From Bacteroidota bacterium (lineage in GTDB: Bacteria; Bacteroidota; Bacteroidia; Chitinophagales; LD1), in NCBI GenBank assembly GCA_018267385.1, contig JAFDYN010000012.1:1-64000 (forward strand): a stretch of DNA of 64,000 nucleotides. The letters run 5' to 3'. Every line of letters begins with the position of its first letter. Position 1 is the stretch's first letter. Shown here piece by piece: positions 8,446 to 16,255 of the stretch. The notes under the pieces were generated by a model. It saw only the letters and a list, made by a program, of their open reading frames with translations. It had not been told where the DNA came from and did not search any database. The position numbers and the translations under genes are program-made.

Positions 8446-9549
8446 ATGTTAATCCTGTACGCTTTATTCATCGGGGCGGTTGTCTTGCAGTTGTCCTATT
8501 ACATCCTGGTCTTCAGCCGGCTCAGTTATAGCCGCGAGCCACACTACGAGCCGGAGAGCTACCCTCCTGTCTCTATCGTGATCTGCGCGCGCAATGAGGC
8601 GGACAACCTCCGTCAGTACCTCAAGGTGGTGATGATCCAGCACTACCCAAAGTTTGAAGTCATCATCGTCAATGACCAGTCTACTGACAATACAGTAGAC
8701 GTAGTGGCCGACTACTTCAAGCGCAATGACAACATCCGCCTCTTCAATATCAAGCAGGGCGAGAAGCCTATGCCGGGCAAGAAGTTTGCCCTCAAGGTAG
8801 GTGTCGAGGCCGCTCAGTACGACATAGTAGTCGTGACTGACGCTGACTGCAAGCCGGCTTCTGCTCATTGGTTGGAGCATCTGGTAGGTGCCTATCTCAG
8901 TGATACAGATTTCGTATTGGGCTACTCCCCTTTCTACCGCTATCGCGGTCTGCTCAATATGCTGGTGCGATATGAGAATGTGATGACGGCCACACAGTAC
9001 CTATCCTTTGCCCAGGCGGGTATGCCGTATATGGGCGTAGGTCGCAACATGAGCTTCCGCAAGAAGGTCTTCACCGGCTGGAAAGACAGCTCCGGCGGCA
9101 GCCGCAAGCAGAGCGGAGATGATGATCTCTTTGTAAACGCGCAGGCCAAAGGCAAGACCACAGCGCTGAGCCTGCACAAAGATGCCTTCACCTTCTCCGA
9201 GCCCAAGCGCTCCTGGGGCGAATGGATCAGCCAGAAGGCCCGCCATATCAGCTCCGCTACGCACTACAAGTTTCACCACAAGGTGCTGCTCTTCTTCTTT
9301 GCCCTCAGTGACTTTTTATTTTACACAACATTTATACCCCTGTGTATTTTATCAGCCATGCCGCTCTTTGTCTTGCTGGCAGGCTTCTTTGTGATCGTGA
9401 CCAAGCATATCGTGAGCGTGAGAATCAACAATAAGCTGGAGCAGCGGGACCTCTCCGGATGGCTCTGGCTGCTAGATCCGCTGTATGTTATCTACTTATT
9501 CTATATATTTATGGTATCGTTATTCAGACCCAACCAAGAATGGAAGTAG
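8446..9549 (+). CDS. Membrane glycosyltransferase, family 2
   Basis: A 367-residue GT2 enzyme. One N-terminal membrane segment (MLILYALFIGAVVLQLSYY) precedes the GT-A domain with VSIVICARNEADN, IVNDQSTDNT and the metal-binding VVTDADC (DxD-like), then three or so membrane helices at the C-terminus. The start at 8446 is chosen to place the transmembrane helix at the N-terminus; the frame extends 16 codons upstream. Its stop lies inside the start of the sigma factor gene (10-base overlap), which implies translational coupling. The donor sugar and acceptor cannot be predicted. Confidence 0.85.
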   Translation: MLILYALFIGAVVLQLSYYILVFSRLSYSREPHYEPESYPPVSIVICARNEADNLRQYLKVVMIQHYPKFEVIIVNDQSTDNTVDVVADYFKRNDNIRLFNIKQGEKPMPGKKFALKVGVEAAQYDIVVVTDADCKPASAHWLEHLVGAYLSDTDFVLGYSPFYRYRGLLNMLVRYENVMTATQYLSFAQAGMPYMGVGRNMSFRKKVFTGWKDSSGGSRKQSGDDDLFVNAQAKGKTTALSLHKDAFTFSEPKRSWGEWISQKARHISSATHYKFHHKVLLFFFALSDFLFYTTFIPLCILSAMPLFVLLAGFFVIVTKHIVSVRINNKLEQRDLSGWLWLLDPLYVIYLFYIFMVSLFRPNQEWK

Positions 9550-10163
9550 AAAAGAACTCTAACCCCGCTCCTACGCCCCCGGTCAAAGTGAATCCCGACC
9601 TCGATCTGGTCAATAAGGCCAAGACCGGTGATCAGGTGGCCTTTGGCAAGCTGATGGCCCGCTACAAGGAGTCCGTCTACTACATGATCCTGAAAATGGT
9701 GCACAACCGTGACGATGCTGACGATCTCACGATGGTAGCCTTTAGCAAGGCTTTTAATAACCTGGCCAACTACAGCGCGGACTTCGCATTTAGCACCTGG
9801 CTCTTCCGCATCGCTACCAATAACTGTATCGACTTTATCCGCAAGAAGAAACTCCAGACCACCTCTATAGACCAGAGCACGCCAAACGATGAGGGCGAGT
9901 CAGTGCCGATAGCCGTCAAGGACAAGGCCATGACCCCCGAGGAGCGCATCATCAAAGACCAGCGCGCCATCAAGATCCGCGAGGTGATACAGGAACTCAG
10001 CCCCAAGTACAAGCAGCTCATCGAGCTCCGCTACTTTGAGGAACTCAGCTACGAAGAGATAGCCGAGCGCTGCGACCTGCCACTAGGCACCGTCAAGGCT
10101 CAGCTTTTCCGCGCCAAGGATATGCTCTACAATCTGATGAAGAGTACCAAGGATAGGTACTAG
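9540..10163 (+). CDS. ECF-type RNA polymerase sigma factor
   Basis: A 207-residue sigma-70 family protein with region 2 (LMARYKESVYYMILKM to TWLFRIATNNCIDFIRKK, about 32-105) and region 4 with a helix-turn-helix (ELSYEEIAERCDLPLGTVKAQL, about 165-190). The start at 9540 overlaps the upstream glycosyltransferase stop by 10 bases; longer in-frame starts would run backwards through that gene. No anti-sigma factor or FecR-like gene lies next to it, unlike many ECF loci in this phylum. It may be a general stress or envelope sigma factor; its regulon is unknown. Confidence 0.9.
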   Translation: MEVEKNSNPAPTPPVKVNPDLDLVNKAKTGDQVAFGKLMARYKESVYYMILKMVHNRDDADDLTMVAFSKAFNNLANYSADFAFSTWLFRIATNNCIDFIRKKKLQTTSIDQSTPNDEGESVPIAVKDKAMTPEERIIKDQRAIKIREVIQELSPKYKQLIELRYFEELSYEEIAERCDLPLGTVKAQLFRAKDMLYNLMKSTKDRY

Positions 10164-10253
10164 TTTATTTCTGATTTAGTGTTTTTGGGGACGTAATGAT
10201 GGCGGGCAATTCCTGGCAGGCAATTATTCTCTGTTAGTTATTCTCTATTCTCT

Positions 10254-10604
10254 CTACTTCACCTTCTTCATCTCCGCCTCCTTCTTGCTCAGCTCGGTGA
10301 TCACCTGCTCGTACATCTTATTCATATCATCCGGGTGCCCCTCGTAGTAGCGGAAGCTGGCTTTGTACTGATCAGCAGTGATGTGGTGATTCTGGTAGAT
10401 ACGGCGGTACACCGCATTGATGAAATCACGGTTTGGCTTGTCCGTGCCGTAGCGCTGGTCGCCTATAGCGTCTGCTATATGGATATCTACCATGATGCTG
10501 ATCATGCTATCCCTGGTGATCAGATCGTCAGGTGCTACCGGCCCACCTCTATGAGCACAACCCACCAGTGTCAATAACAGTATACCTATCAGTCCTTGCT
10601 TCAT
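10254..10604 (-). CDS. DUF4296 domain lipoprotein
   Basis: A 116-residue lipoprotein. The start at MKQGLIGILLLTLVGC is chosen because AAAGGT lies just upstream and the signal peptide ends in the lipobox LVGC; an ATG five codons earlier also exists. The mature part has the DUF4296 signature MVDIHIADA followed by a helical region ending in many Lys and Glu residues. DUF4296 proteins are small Bacteroidota lipoproteins of unknown function. It is divergent from the YggS-family gene, with only 34 bases between the starts. Confidence 0.8.
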   Translation of the reverse strand: MKQGLIGILLLTLVGCAHRGGPVAPDDLITRDSMISIMVDIHIADAIGDQRYGTDKPNRDFINAVYRRIYQNHHITADQYKASFRYYEGHPDDMNKMYEQVITELSKKEAEMKKVK

Positions 10605-10606
10605 CG

Positions 10607-10614
10607 TACCTTTG
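10607..10614 (+). promoter_or_regulatory. Likely -7 element for the YggS-family gene (TACCTTTG)
   Basis: TACCTTTG fits TAnnTTTG and lies 25 bases upstream of the YggS-family start. No TTG is found 17-23 bases upstream. It almost touches the divergent lipoprotein start, so the -33 region would lie inside that gene. Confidence 0.45.
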
Positions 10615-10638
10615 CGCACAGCCGAAAATAGGAAATAA

Positions 10639-11301
10639 ATGAATCTCGACCGCTACCGCCAGATACTCGCCGACCTCGCCCCGCACCACGCCCGCCTCGT
10701 AGCCGTGAGCAAGACCAAGCCAGTAGAAGATATCCAGACCCTCTACGACCTGGGCCAGCGCATCTTTGGCGAGAACAAAGTACAAGAGATGACCGCCAAA
10801 TATGAGTCACTGCCCAAGGATATCCAGTGGCACCTGATAGGCCACCTGCAGAGCAACAAGGTCAAATACATCGCCCCCTACGTGAGCATGATCCATTCTG
10901 TAGACTCGCTCAGCCTGCTCACGGAGATAGACCGCCAGGCAGCGAAGCATAACCGCATCATTTCTTGCCTCTTGCAGATACACATCAGCGGAGAGGAAAC
11001 TAAATTCGGCCTCAGTGAAGAAGAAGCCACTACATTACTGGATGATCCTTCCTTTACACAGCTAAGGAATATCCAGATAGCCGGCCTCATGGGCATGGCG
11101 TCTAATACAGATGATGAAAAGAAGATAAATGCAGAATTCGCTTCACTGAAAAACCTCTTTGATACGCTACGCTCAAAGTACTTCACAGACCAACCTACCT
11201 TCAAAGAGCTATCTATGGGCATGTCATCCGACTATCACATAGCCCTGCACCACGGAGCAACATTAGTCAGAGTAGGCAGCGATATTTTTGGAAGCAGATA
11301 A
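10639..11301 (+). CDS. YggS family pyridoxal-phosphate-binding protein (PLPBP)
   Basis: A 220-residue PLP homeostasis protein with a TIM-barrel fold like alanine racemase domain 1. The PLP-binding Lys is in LVAVSKTKP (about residue 26), followed by GENKVQE, WHLIGHLQSNK and, near the end, LSMGMSSDYHIAL, the phosphate-binding signature of the family. Such proteins do not catalyse a known reaction but keep vitamin B6 and amino-acid pools balanced. The gene is followed after 2 bases by the stop of the convergent MsrB-like gene. Confidence 0.93.
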   Translation: MNLDRYRQILADLAPHHARLVAVSKTKPVEDIQTLYDLGQRIFGENKVQEMTAKYESLPKDIQWHLIGHLQSNKVKYIAPYVSMIHSVDSLSLLTEIDRQAAKHNRIISCLLQIHISGEETKFGLSEEEATTLLDDPSFTQLRNIQIAGLMGMASNTDDEKKINAEFASLKNLFDTLRSKYFTDQPTFKELSMGMSSDYHIALHHGATLVRVGSDIFGSR

Positions 11302-11303
11302 GC

Positions 11304-11864
11304 CTATTTATCCGCCAGGTCCTTGGCACCGGTATAGGCGCGCACCTCACCTGGCCTTCCCGGCTCAAAGTCCAGCACGTCACCATTCAGCGCGTAGTGT
11401 TTTTTGGTGGCAGTAGGACCATCCATCAGCAGATAGCCCATGTGAGAGTGGCAGCGGCTGCACACTATCTCATTGTCCTTGCCATCTTCATCTTTCTGCA
11501 ATGTCAGGCTCTGCTCTTTTAGTGTAGCTGTGAAACTCGGCCTGCCCGTATGGCTGTCATACTTAGACGCAGAGCTAAAGAGAGGATTACCACAGATAGC
11601 ACAGTAGTAGGTACCCTTCTCATAGTCGTCCCAGTACTTCCCCGTATAGACGCGCTCTGTACCCATCTCGCGCGAGAGGTGATAGATGCCTTGCGGCAGG
11701 ATCTGCTTCCATGCCTTATCGTCTACATTGAGCACGCGGGCATCGGTATGAGAGTAATAGGGATTTTTGCTATGGTCATAATCAGCACCATTGTGACCAG
11801 ACTGAGAGAAACCAAAGCACAAAAATGCTGTCAATATTGCTGCGGGGATGTGAACCTTCTTCAT
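11304..11864 (-). CDS. MsrB-like protein lacking the catalytic cysteine
   Basis: A 186-residue secreted homologue of methionine-R-sulfoxide reductase B, with signal peptide MKKVHIPAAILTAFLCFGFS (an ATG four codons earlier is possible). The zinc-binding pairs CAIC and CSRC are intact. However, the catalytic motif RYCxN reads HYALN, so the nucleophilic Cys is Ala (codon GCG), the usual GWPSF is GRPSF, and the HxGH pair is HMGY. By family knowledge this should abolish the normal reaction. It may be a pseudoenzyme, a methionine-sulfoxide binder or use other chemistry. It is convergent with the YggS-family gene. Confidence 0.8.
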   Translation of the reverse strand: MKKVHIPAAILTAFLCFGFSQSGHNGADYDHSKNPYYSHTDARVLNVDDKAWKQILPQGIYHLSREMGTERVYTGKYWDDYEKGTYYCAICGNPLFSSASKYDSHTGRPSFTATLKEQSLTLQKDEDGKDNEIVCSRCHSHMGYLLMDGPTATKKHYALNGDVLDFEPGRPGEVRAYTGAKDLADK

Positions 11865-12078
11865 AACCATCTTCATTTACACATTACGGGGCAAGGACGA
11901 CTTGCCTCAAAACAAAAAGCTCAGGCTACAGTCAGGTTGATAACGTACTTATAGAAAAATCCGTGCCAACGCGGGTGCGAGATTAGTTGCTTCAGCGTTA
12001 AAAATCGAGTACTTATCGGTGTGCAGATACTTTTCGGCGGTAGCGTATGTTGGCTTTTTAGCTATCATAGCCTTCTAT

Positions 12079-12132
12079 TTGCATTAAGCCCCAACGGGGC
12101 GACCCGCCTCTAGCGTTGGGCGCCGCCCAACG
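12079..12132. repeat. Two-hairpin interspersed repeat, copy 1
   Basis: Hairpin one is GCCCC-AAC-GGGGC (12088-12100). After the spacer containing CGCCTCTAGCG comes hairpin two, CGTTGGGC-GCC-GCCCAACG (12114-12132). The element at 22131-22180 has the same layout and spacer but different, still complementary arms in hairpin two. It lies in the msrB-yidC intergenic region. Confidence 0.75.
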
Positions 12133-12151
12133 TACCGTGCCGACACCCCTT

Positions 12152-12187
12152 TTGCCATAGGGACAGGTCGCGACCTGTCCCTGGCAA
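12152..12187. repeat. Palindromic repeat with CAGGTCGCGACCTG core, copy 1
   Basis: A 24-base perfect palindrome (12159-12182) with core CAGGTCGCGACCTG, extended by TTGCC (12152-12156) and GGCAA (12183-12187) around a small bulge. The same core occurs at 24995-25008 with different complementary flanks. It sits directly before the yidC terminator. Confidence 0.75.
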
Positions 12188-12210
12188 GCCAGCGTCAAAT
12201 CCTCTAAAAC

Positions 12211-12235
12211 AAAAAAGCGCCCCGTAGGGCGCTTT
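12211..12235 (-). terminator. Rho-independent terminator of yidC
   Basis: A 9-bp stem AAAGCGCCC/GGGCGCTTT (12214-12222 with 12227-12235) and a 4-base loop, followed on the minus strand by six Ts. It begins 6 bases past the yidC stop. Confidence 0.88.
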
Positions 12236-12240
12236 CCATT

Positions 12241-14127
12241 TTATTTCTTCTTGCCGTTTCCTTTAGCGTTAGCGTTTGCTCTCTGCTGAGCTTCTGCCTG
12301 GCGCTGTATGTCTTGCAGTTTAGCCATGAAGCCGGTCTGCTTCTTGGGGTTGGCCTTATTCTGCTGGATGGTGCGGTGCAGCTCTGCTTCATCTATGAAG
12401 AACTTCTGTATAGCCCACTGTTGCGCTATGGTCAGGATATTCTGCAGGAGGTAATAATAAGTGAGCGCCGCAGGGAAGTCATTGAACATGAACATCAGCA
12501 TCACCGGCATGATGTACGGCATGTACTGCATACCAGGCTGTGAGTTGTTCATCCCGCTTTGGTTCTGGTTGTACACTGCAGAGAGGATCGACGTGATGGT
12601 CATGAGCACCGTGAAGAGGCTCAGGTGATTGCCGATCAGCGGTAGCGCAGAGGTCCATGACATGATCGCATCGTAGCTGCTCAGGTCCGTAGCCCATAGG
12701 AACGGCTGCTGGCGCAGCTCGATCGAGTTGGGGAAGAAATAGTACATGGACATCAGGATCGGCATCTGCAGCAGCATAGGCAGGCAGCCACCAAAGGGGC
12801 TCACTCCGGCCTTCTGATAGATCTTCATCTGCTCGGTCTGGATGCGCTGCTGGTCATCGCCATATTTCTCTTTCAGCTCGTCTATCTCAGGCTTCAGCAC
12901 TTTCATGTAGGCACCTGACTTGATCGCTTTCCACGTCAGTGGTGTGAGGACGAGTTTGAGGAGCAGGGTGAGTATCAGGATGATAATGCCATAGTTGAGG
13001 TGCGCCTTGTCCAGCAGGTTGAAGGTGGGGATGATGGCCCACTTGCTGATATACTTGATCCAGTTGAATGCAAAGTTGTCAGGAGAGAGCTTCAGGATAC
13101 CCTCAAAGTCCTCACCCGATTTTTTCAGCGTGCTGTAGTGGTTTGGACCAAAGTAAAAGTGCATGTCATAAGAGACAGAGGCCGCGGGCTTGTAGTCCAG
13201 TGTCAGCACCGCATTATCCTTCTTTACATAGCTCTTGTCATTTTTGTCATAGTCAGACTTGAGAGATCCCTTGAAAAGCCCCTTGCCAAAAAGGGAAGCA
13301 TTAAAGAACTGCTGTTTGAATGATACCCAGTCTGCACGGCCTATCAGAGACTCCTGCTGGTCAGGTTTGGTCTCATCCAGGTGCTGCACATCGCCATCGT
13401 TATACTTGTAGTATACTGCTGTGTAGCCGCGCTCCTTGTCTACCAGGCGCTCCAGGTTCAGCAGGGTGCTCTGCCAGGTGATCTGGATATCATTTGCATT
13501 GGGCATCACCTGGTCCATGCCCACCAGGTTTACAGTATAGCCCAGCTTATAGTCATTGCCTTTCAGCGTATATTTCTGCTCAAAGTACTGGCCGTCTGCC
13601 GCCTTCAGGCGAAAGGAGATACTCTTTGCTTCGTCGCCTTTCACAGTGAAGCCCTCACCCACCGGCTCGAAGTACAGATCACGGGTATCTACGATCTTAT
13701 TGCCCGCTATCACAAACTGGTAGCTGATGCTCTGGCTCTTATCATTGAAGAGGACCAGCGGCTTGCCATCCCAGGTCTTGTAATCTTTCAGCTCGACCTG
13801 CTTCACCGTGCCTCCACGGCTAGAGATAGTGATCTTCTGCAGTTCGTTTTCCAGCACATATTCTTTGGCCTCGCCAGTCACAGCCGCCGCAAAGGGGCCC
13901 GCCTGGCTCGCTGCAGCAGCAGAGTCCTTGGGCAGGTCTGCAGCCTTGGGCTGGGCAGCGCCGGCGCCGGGATTCATAGCGCGGGTATGCGCGGCACTAT
14001 CGCCTACAGCTACCTGCGTGGTTTTAGCCTTATTCTTCTCCCTGTCTTCCTTACTGCTGAAATAAAATAGCCCGAATAGCAATAATCCGAGCAAAAGTGT
14101 ACCGATGAGGGTGTTCTTATTCTCCAT
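12241..14127 (-). CDS. yidC: Membrane protein insertase YidC
   Basis: A 628-residue YidC/Oxa1 insertase that places inner-membrane proteins alone or with SecYEG. An N-terminal anchor (LIGTLLLGLLLFGLFYF) is followed by an Ala/Pro/Lys-rich linker, a large periplasmic beta-sandwich (about 85-350) and the five-helix Oxa1 core (about 365-580) with the hydrophilic-groove Arg region around TPLTWKAIKSGAYMKVLKPEI. The C-terminal tail is basic and Gln/Ala/Asn-rich (KANPKKQTG to KGNGKKK), suited to ribosome contact. The gene is monocistronic, with a -7 element at 14159-14166 and a strong terminator. Confidence 0.96.
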   Translation of the reverse strand: MENKNTLIGTLLLGLLLFGLFYFSSKEDREKNKAKTTQVAVGDSAAHTRAMNPGAGAAQPKAADLPKDSAAAASQAGPFAAAVTGEAKEYVLENELQKITISSRGGTVKQVELKDYKTWDGKPLVLFNDKSQSISYQFVIAGNKIVDTRDLYFEPVGEGFTVKGDEAKSISFRLKAADGQYFEQKYTLKGNDYKLGYTVNLVGMDQVMPNANDIQITWQSTLLNLERLVDKERGYTAVYYKYNDGDVQHLDETKPDQQESLIGRADWVSFKQQFFNASLFGKGLFKGSLKSDYDKNDKSYVKKDNAVLTLDYKPAASVSYDMHFYFGPNHYSTLKKSGEDFEGILKLSPDNFAFNWIKYISKWAIIPTFNLLDKAHLNYGIIILILTLLLKLVLTPLTWKAIKSGAYMKVLKPEIDELKEKYGDDQQRIQTEQMKIYQKAGVSPFGGCLPMLLQMPILMSMYYFFPNSIELRQQPFLWATDLSSYDAIMSWTSALPLIGNHLSLFTVLMTITSILSAVYNQNQSGMNNSQPGMQYMPYIMPVMLMFMFNDFPAALTYYYLLQNILTIAQQWAIQKFFIDEAELHRTIQQNKANPKKQTGFMAKLQDIQRQAEAQQRANANAKGNGKKK

Positions 14128-14158
14128 GTATAAACTCGTACCTACAAAAATGGAGGCG

Positions 14159-14166
14159 CAAACCTA
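14159..14166 (-). promoter_or_regulatory. Likely -7 element of yidC (TAGGTTTG)
   Basis: TAGGTTTG on the minus strand fits TAnnTTTG, about 32 bases upstream of the yidC start. No clear TTG is spaced correctly upstream, so support is partial. Confidence 0.45.
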
Positions 14167-14313
14167 GCTTTTTTATTTTAAAAACGACCCGGTTGACCTG
14201 CTTTTGTCTGACGTTGGTCATTTTATCCCGGTGCGGCACACTTTCCCGCCTGCTATTGCGTCTGATATCATAGGAGCGGTAGCGAAAGCAGCGTACAGTG
14301 ATTTTTGGACCGG

Positions 14314-14363
14314 TCACATGATTCTTTCCGTGAAACTGAGAAAAATAACGGTCTATCATGTGA
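14314..14363. repeat. 9-bp inverted repeat in the yidC-14.4 kb intergenic region
   Basis: TCACATGAT (14314-14322) and ATCATGTGA (14355-14363) are perfect inverted repeats 32 bases apart. They lie in the 322-base gap between yidC and the gene at 14450, in which no gene is recognised. They could form an operator pair or a stem; function is unknown. Confidence 0.4.
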
Positions 14364-14449
14364 TTTAAAAAGCGGCGTTCGTTGAAAAATAGCGAACATT
14401 CGCTGGCATTAATCCGTACGTTAGATTAATATCGTAACCGCCGAAAAAG

Positions 14450-14911
14450 ATGCTACTACACATTCTATCAGACATCTTCATCTTTCTGAGTTCTACGGTG
14501 AAATTCGCCCTCCTGACTTTCACTGTGATCACTACAGATATGGGCATCCCCGGCACTATAGCCAATATACTGGGCGGCCTCACCGGCATCGTACTTTTCA
14601 CTTATCTCGGTACTAATCTACGCGCCTGGGCTATCGAGACTTTCCCTGAGCGTTTTGGCCGCAAGTTTACACGTCAGAGCCGCTTTCTGGTACGCGTGCG
14701 CAAGCACTCCGGCCTCTTTGGCGTGGCACTGCTCACTCCTGTATTTTTGTCTATCCCGGTAGGCGTCATACTGGCGCTGAGTCTCACCACGCACAAGCGT
14801 CAGATCGTGACCAGCATGGCAGTATCCTGTATCTTTTGGTCAGCGGTATTCTTTGTGCCCTACTATGTTTTCAGCATCAATGTGATCGGCTGGGTCAAGG
14901 GTATGTTCTGA
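14450..14911 (+). CDS. Small multi-pass membrane protein, unrecognised
   Basis: A 153-residue membrane protein with about four hydrophobic segments: near 8-25, 32-53, 92-112 and 120-145. The segment GLFGVALLTPVFLSIPVGVILALSL resembles the small multidrug-export/DedA-like helical hairpins, with Pro in mid-membrane, but the match is too weak to assign a family. A basic loop (GRKFTRQSRFLVRVRKHSG) should face the cytoplasm. It is separated from yidC by a long intergenic region and followed at 71 bases by an ABM-domain gene. Probably inner membrane; role unknown. Confidence 0.6.
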   Translation: MLLHILSDIFIFLSSTVKFALLTFTVITTDMGIPGTIANILGGLTGIVLFTYLGTNLRAWAIETFPERFGRKFTRQSRFLVRVRKHSGLFGVALLTPVFLSIPVGVILALSLTTHKRQIVTSMAVSCIFWSAVFFVPYYVFSINVIGWVKGMF

Positions 14912-14982
14912 TCTCATTCTTTATCCTCTATTCCCTATTCCCTATCTTACTATATTAGCGCCATCACTATACCGCGCACCTC

Positions 14983-15267
14983 ATGTCCCTCATACGCATT
15001 GTCAAGATGACTTTCCGCCCGGAGGCCGTCGCACAGTTTCAAAAGATCTTTGATGAAAGAAAAGAACGCATAGCTGCTGCACCCGGCTGCGCCAGTGTAG
15101 AGCTGCTGCATGATGATGGCTGCATTTTCTTTACCTACTCTGTATGGGAAGATGAAGTAGCGCTGGAGACCTACCGCTCCTCAGAATTGTTTAGCTCTAC
15201 ATGGGCACTGGTCAAGCCACTCTTTGCCGCCAAAGCCGAGGCATGGTCGGTGCGCAAAGTAGTGTAA
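14983..15267 (+). CDS. Antibiotic biosynthesis monooxygenase (ABM) domain protein
   Basis: A 94-residue single-domain protein of the dimeric alpha/beta ABM family. It begins LIRIVKMTFRPEAVAQFQKIF, contains PGCASVELLHD and FTYSVWEDEVALETYRSSELF, and ends with a short basic strand, all matching that fold. Members include quinol monooxygenases and heme-degrading enzymes, but many are uncharacterised, and no substrate can be inferred. The DNA just upstream contains the heptamer tract TTCCCTATTCCCTAT. Confidence 0.85.
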   Translation: MSLIRIVKMTFRPEAVAQFQKIFDERKERIAAAPGCASVELLHDDGCIFFTYSVWEDEVALETYRSSELFSSTWALVKPLFAAKAEAWSVRKVV

Positions 15268-15409
15268 CATCGCAGGTAAGTATAAATCATAACCCTCGTC
15301 AAATAATATACTCACTGCGCAAACGTTTTACAATGCCGTGACACATCTGTCTGATTTTGTCGGTAATATTACATAAGCGATTTTGCTATACACCAAACCT
15401 ACACACACT

Positions 15410-16108
15410 ATGATATCGCGTATACTCCTCGTAGAAGATGAAGAACACCTGCAGGAAGCCATCAAGCTCAATCTGGAGCTGGAAGGCTTTGAAGTAGAAG
15501 TAGCAGACACCGGCACCACTGCTATCAAAAAGGCCGAGACACAAAGGTTCAACCTCATCATCCTGGATGTGATGCTGCCTGAGTTGGATGGATTTGCAGT
15601 CTGCGAAAAGATCCGGCTGCATGATACGGACACGCCGATCATATTTCTCACAGCCAAGGATACCAGCCAGGACCGCGTGAATGGCCTGCGCCTCGGTGCC
15701 GATGACTACCTGGCCAAGCCATTCAACCTGGAGGAGCTGCTCCTGCGCGTGAAGGTGCTGGTGAAACACAGCATGAAAGGCACGCAGGAAAGCAAAGACC
15801 TCAAGACATACAAGTTTGGCGACAATGAGGTCAACTTTATCACCTACAAAGCAAAAGGCATAGGTGGCAAGGAATACGAGCTGACCAAAAAAGAGATCTC
15901 CCTTCTCAAACTGCTGATAGACCGCCAGAACTCTGTCGTATCGCGCCAGCATATCCTGCAGTATGTATGGGGCTATGACGTCTATCCGTCTACCCGGACG
16001 ATAGACAACTTTATCCTTGCATTCCGCAAGTATTTTGAGAAAGATGCCCGCAATCCCGAGTTCTTTCACAGCATCCGCGGTGTGGGGTATAAGTTTACTG
16101 CCAACTAG
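15410..16108 (+). CDS. OmpR/PhoB-type response regulator
   Basis: A 232-residue two-domain regulator. The receiver domain begins ISRILLVEDEEHLQEA and has the phospho-acceptor Asp in LIILDVMLPELDG (about 53) and Lys in LAKPF (about 104). The C-terminal winged helix (about 135-230) includes LLKLLIDRQNSVVSRQHILQYVWG and RTIDNFILAFRKYF. The start at 15410 is preferred over one nine codons upstream because the receiver begins immediately. The nearest kinase (16256) lacks membrane segments and is 147 bases downstream on the same strand; pairing is possible but unproven. Confidence 0.92.
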   Translation: MISRILLVEDEEHLQEAIKLNLELEGFEVEVADTGTTAIKKAETQRFNLIILDVMLPELDGFAVCEKIRLHDTDTPIIFLTAKDTSQDRVNGLRLGADDYLAKPFNLEELLLRVKVLVKHSMKGTQESKDLKTYKFGDNEVNFITYKAKGIGGKEYELTKKEISLLKLLIDRQNSVVSRQHILQYVWGYDVYPSTRTIDNFILAFRKYFEKDARNPEFFHSIRGVGYKFTAN

Positions 16109-16255
16109 GCCATACCCAGCGGCATAGTCTATCCTTCACAGGCGGTATATGGGTCTGTATTTCATGACCACAGTCATAAAATATTGAAGTAAACCTTTCG
16201 ATTTTTATAGCCGGACCATCTGCCTCTACTGGAGGTATAAAACTTATGACCCGGC

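Noticed and set aside
13381-14070. A 229-codon plus-strand frame opposite yidC
   Set aside because: It is antisense to a clearly identified gene and lacks domain features; high GC in third positions keeps such shadow frames open.
14128-14449. A small RNA gene in the yidC upstream gap
   Set aside because: An inverted repeat is present, but no promoter-hairpin-T-run combination could be assembled on either strand.
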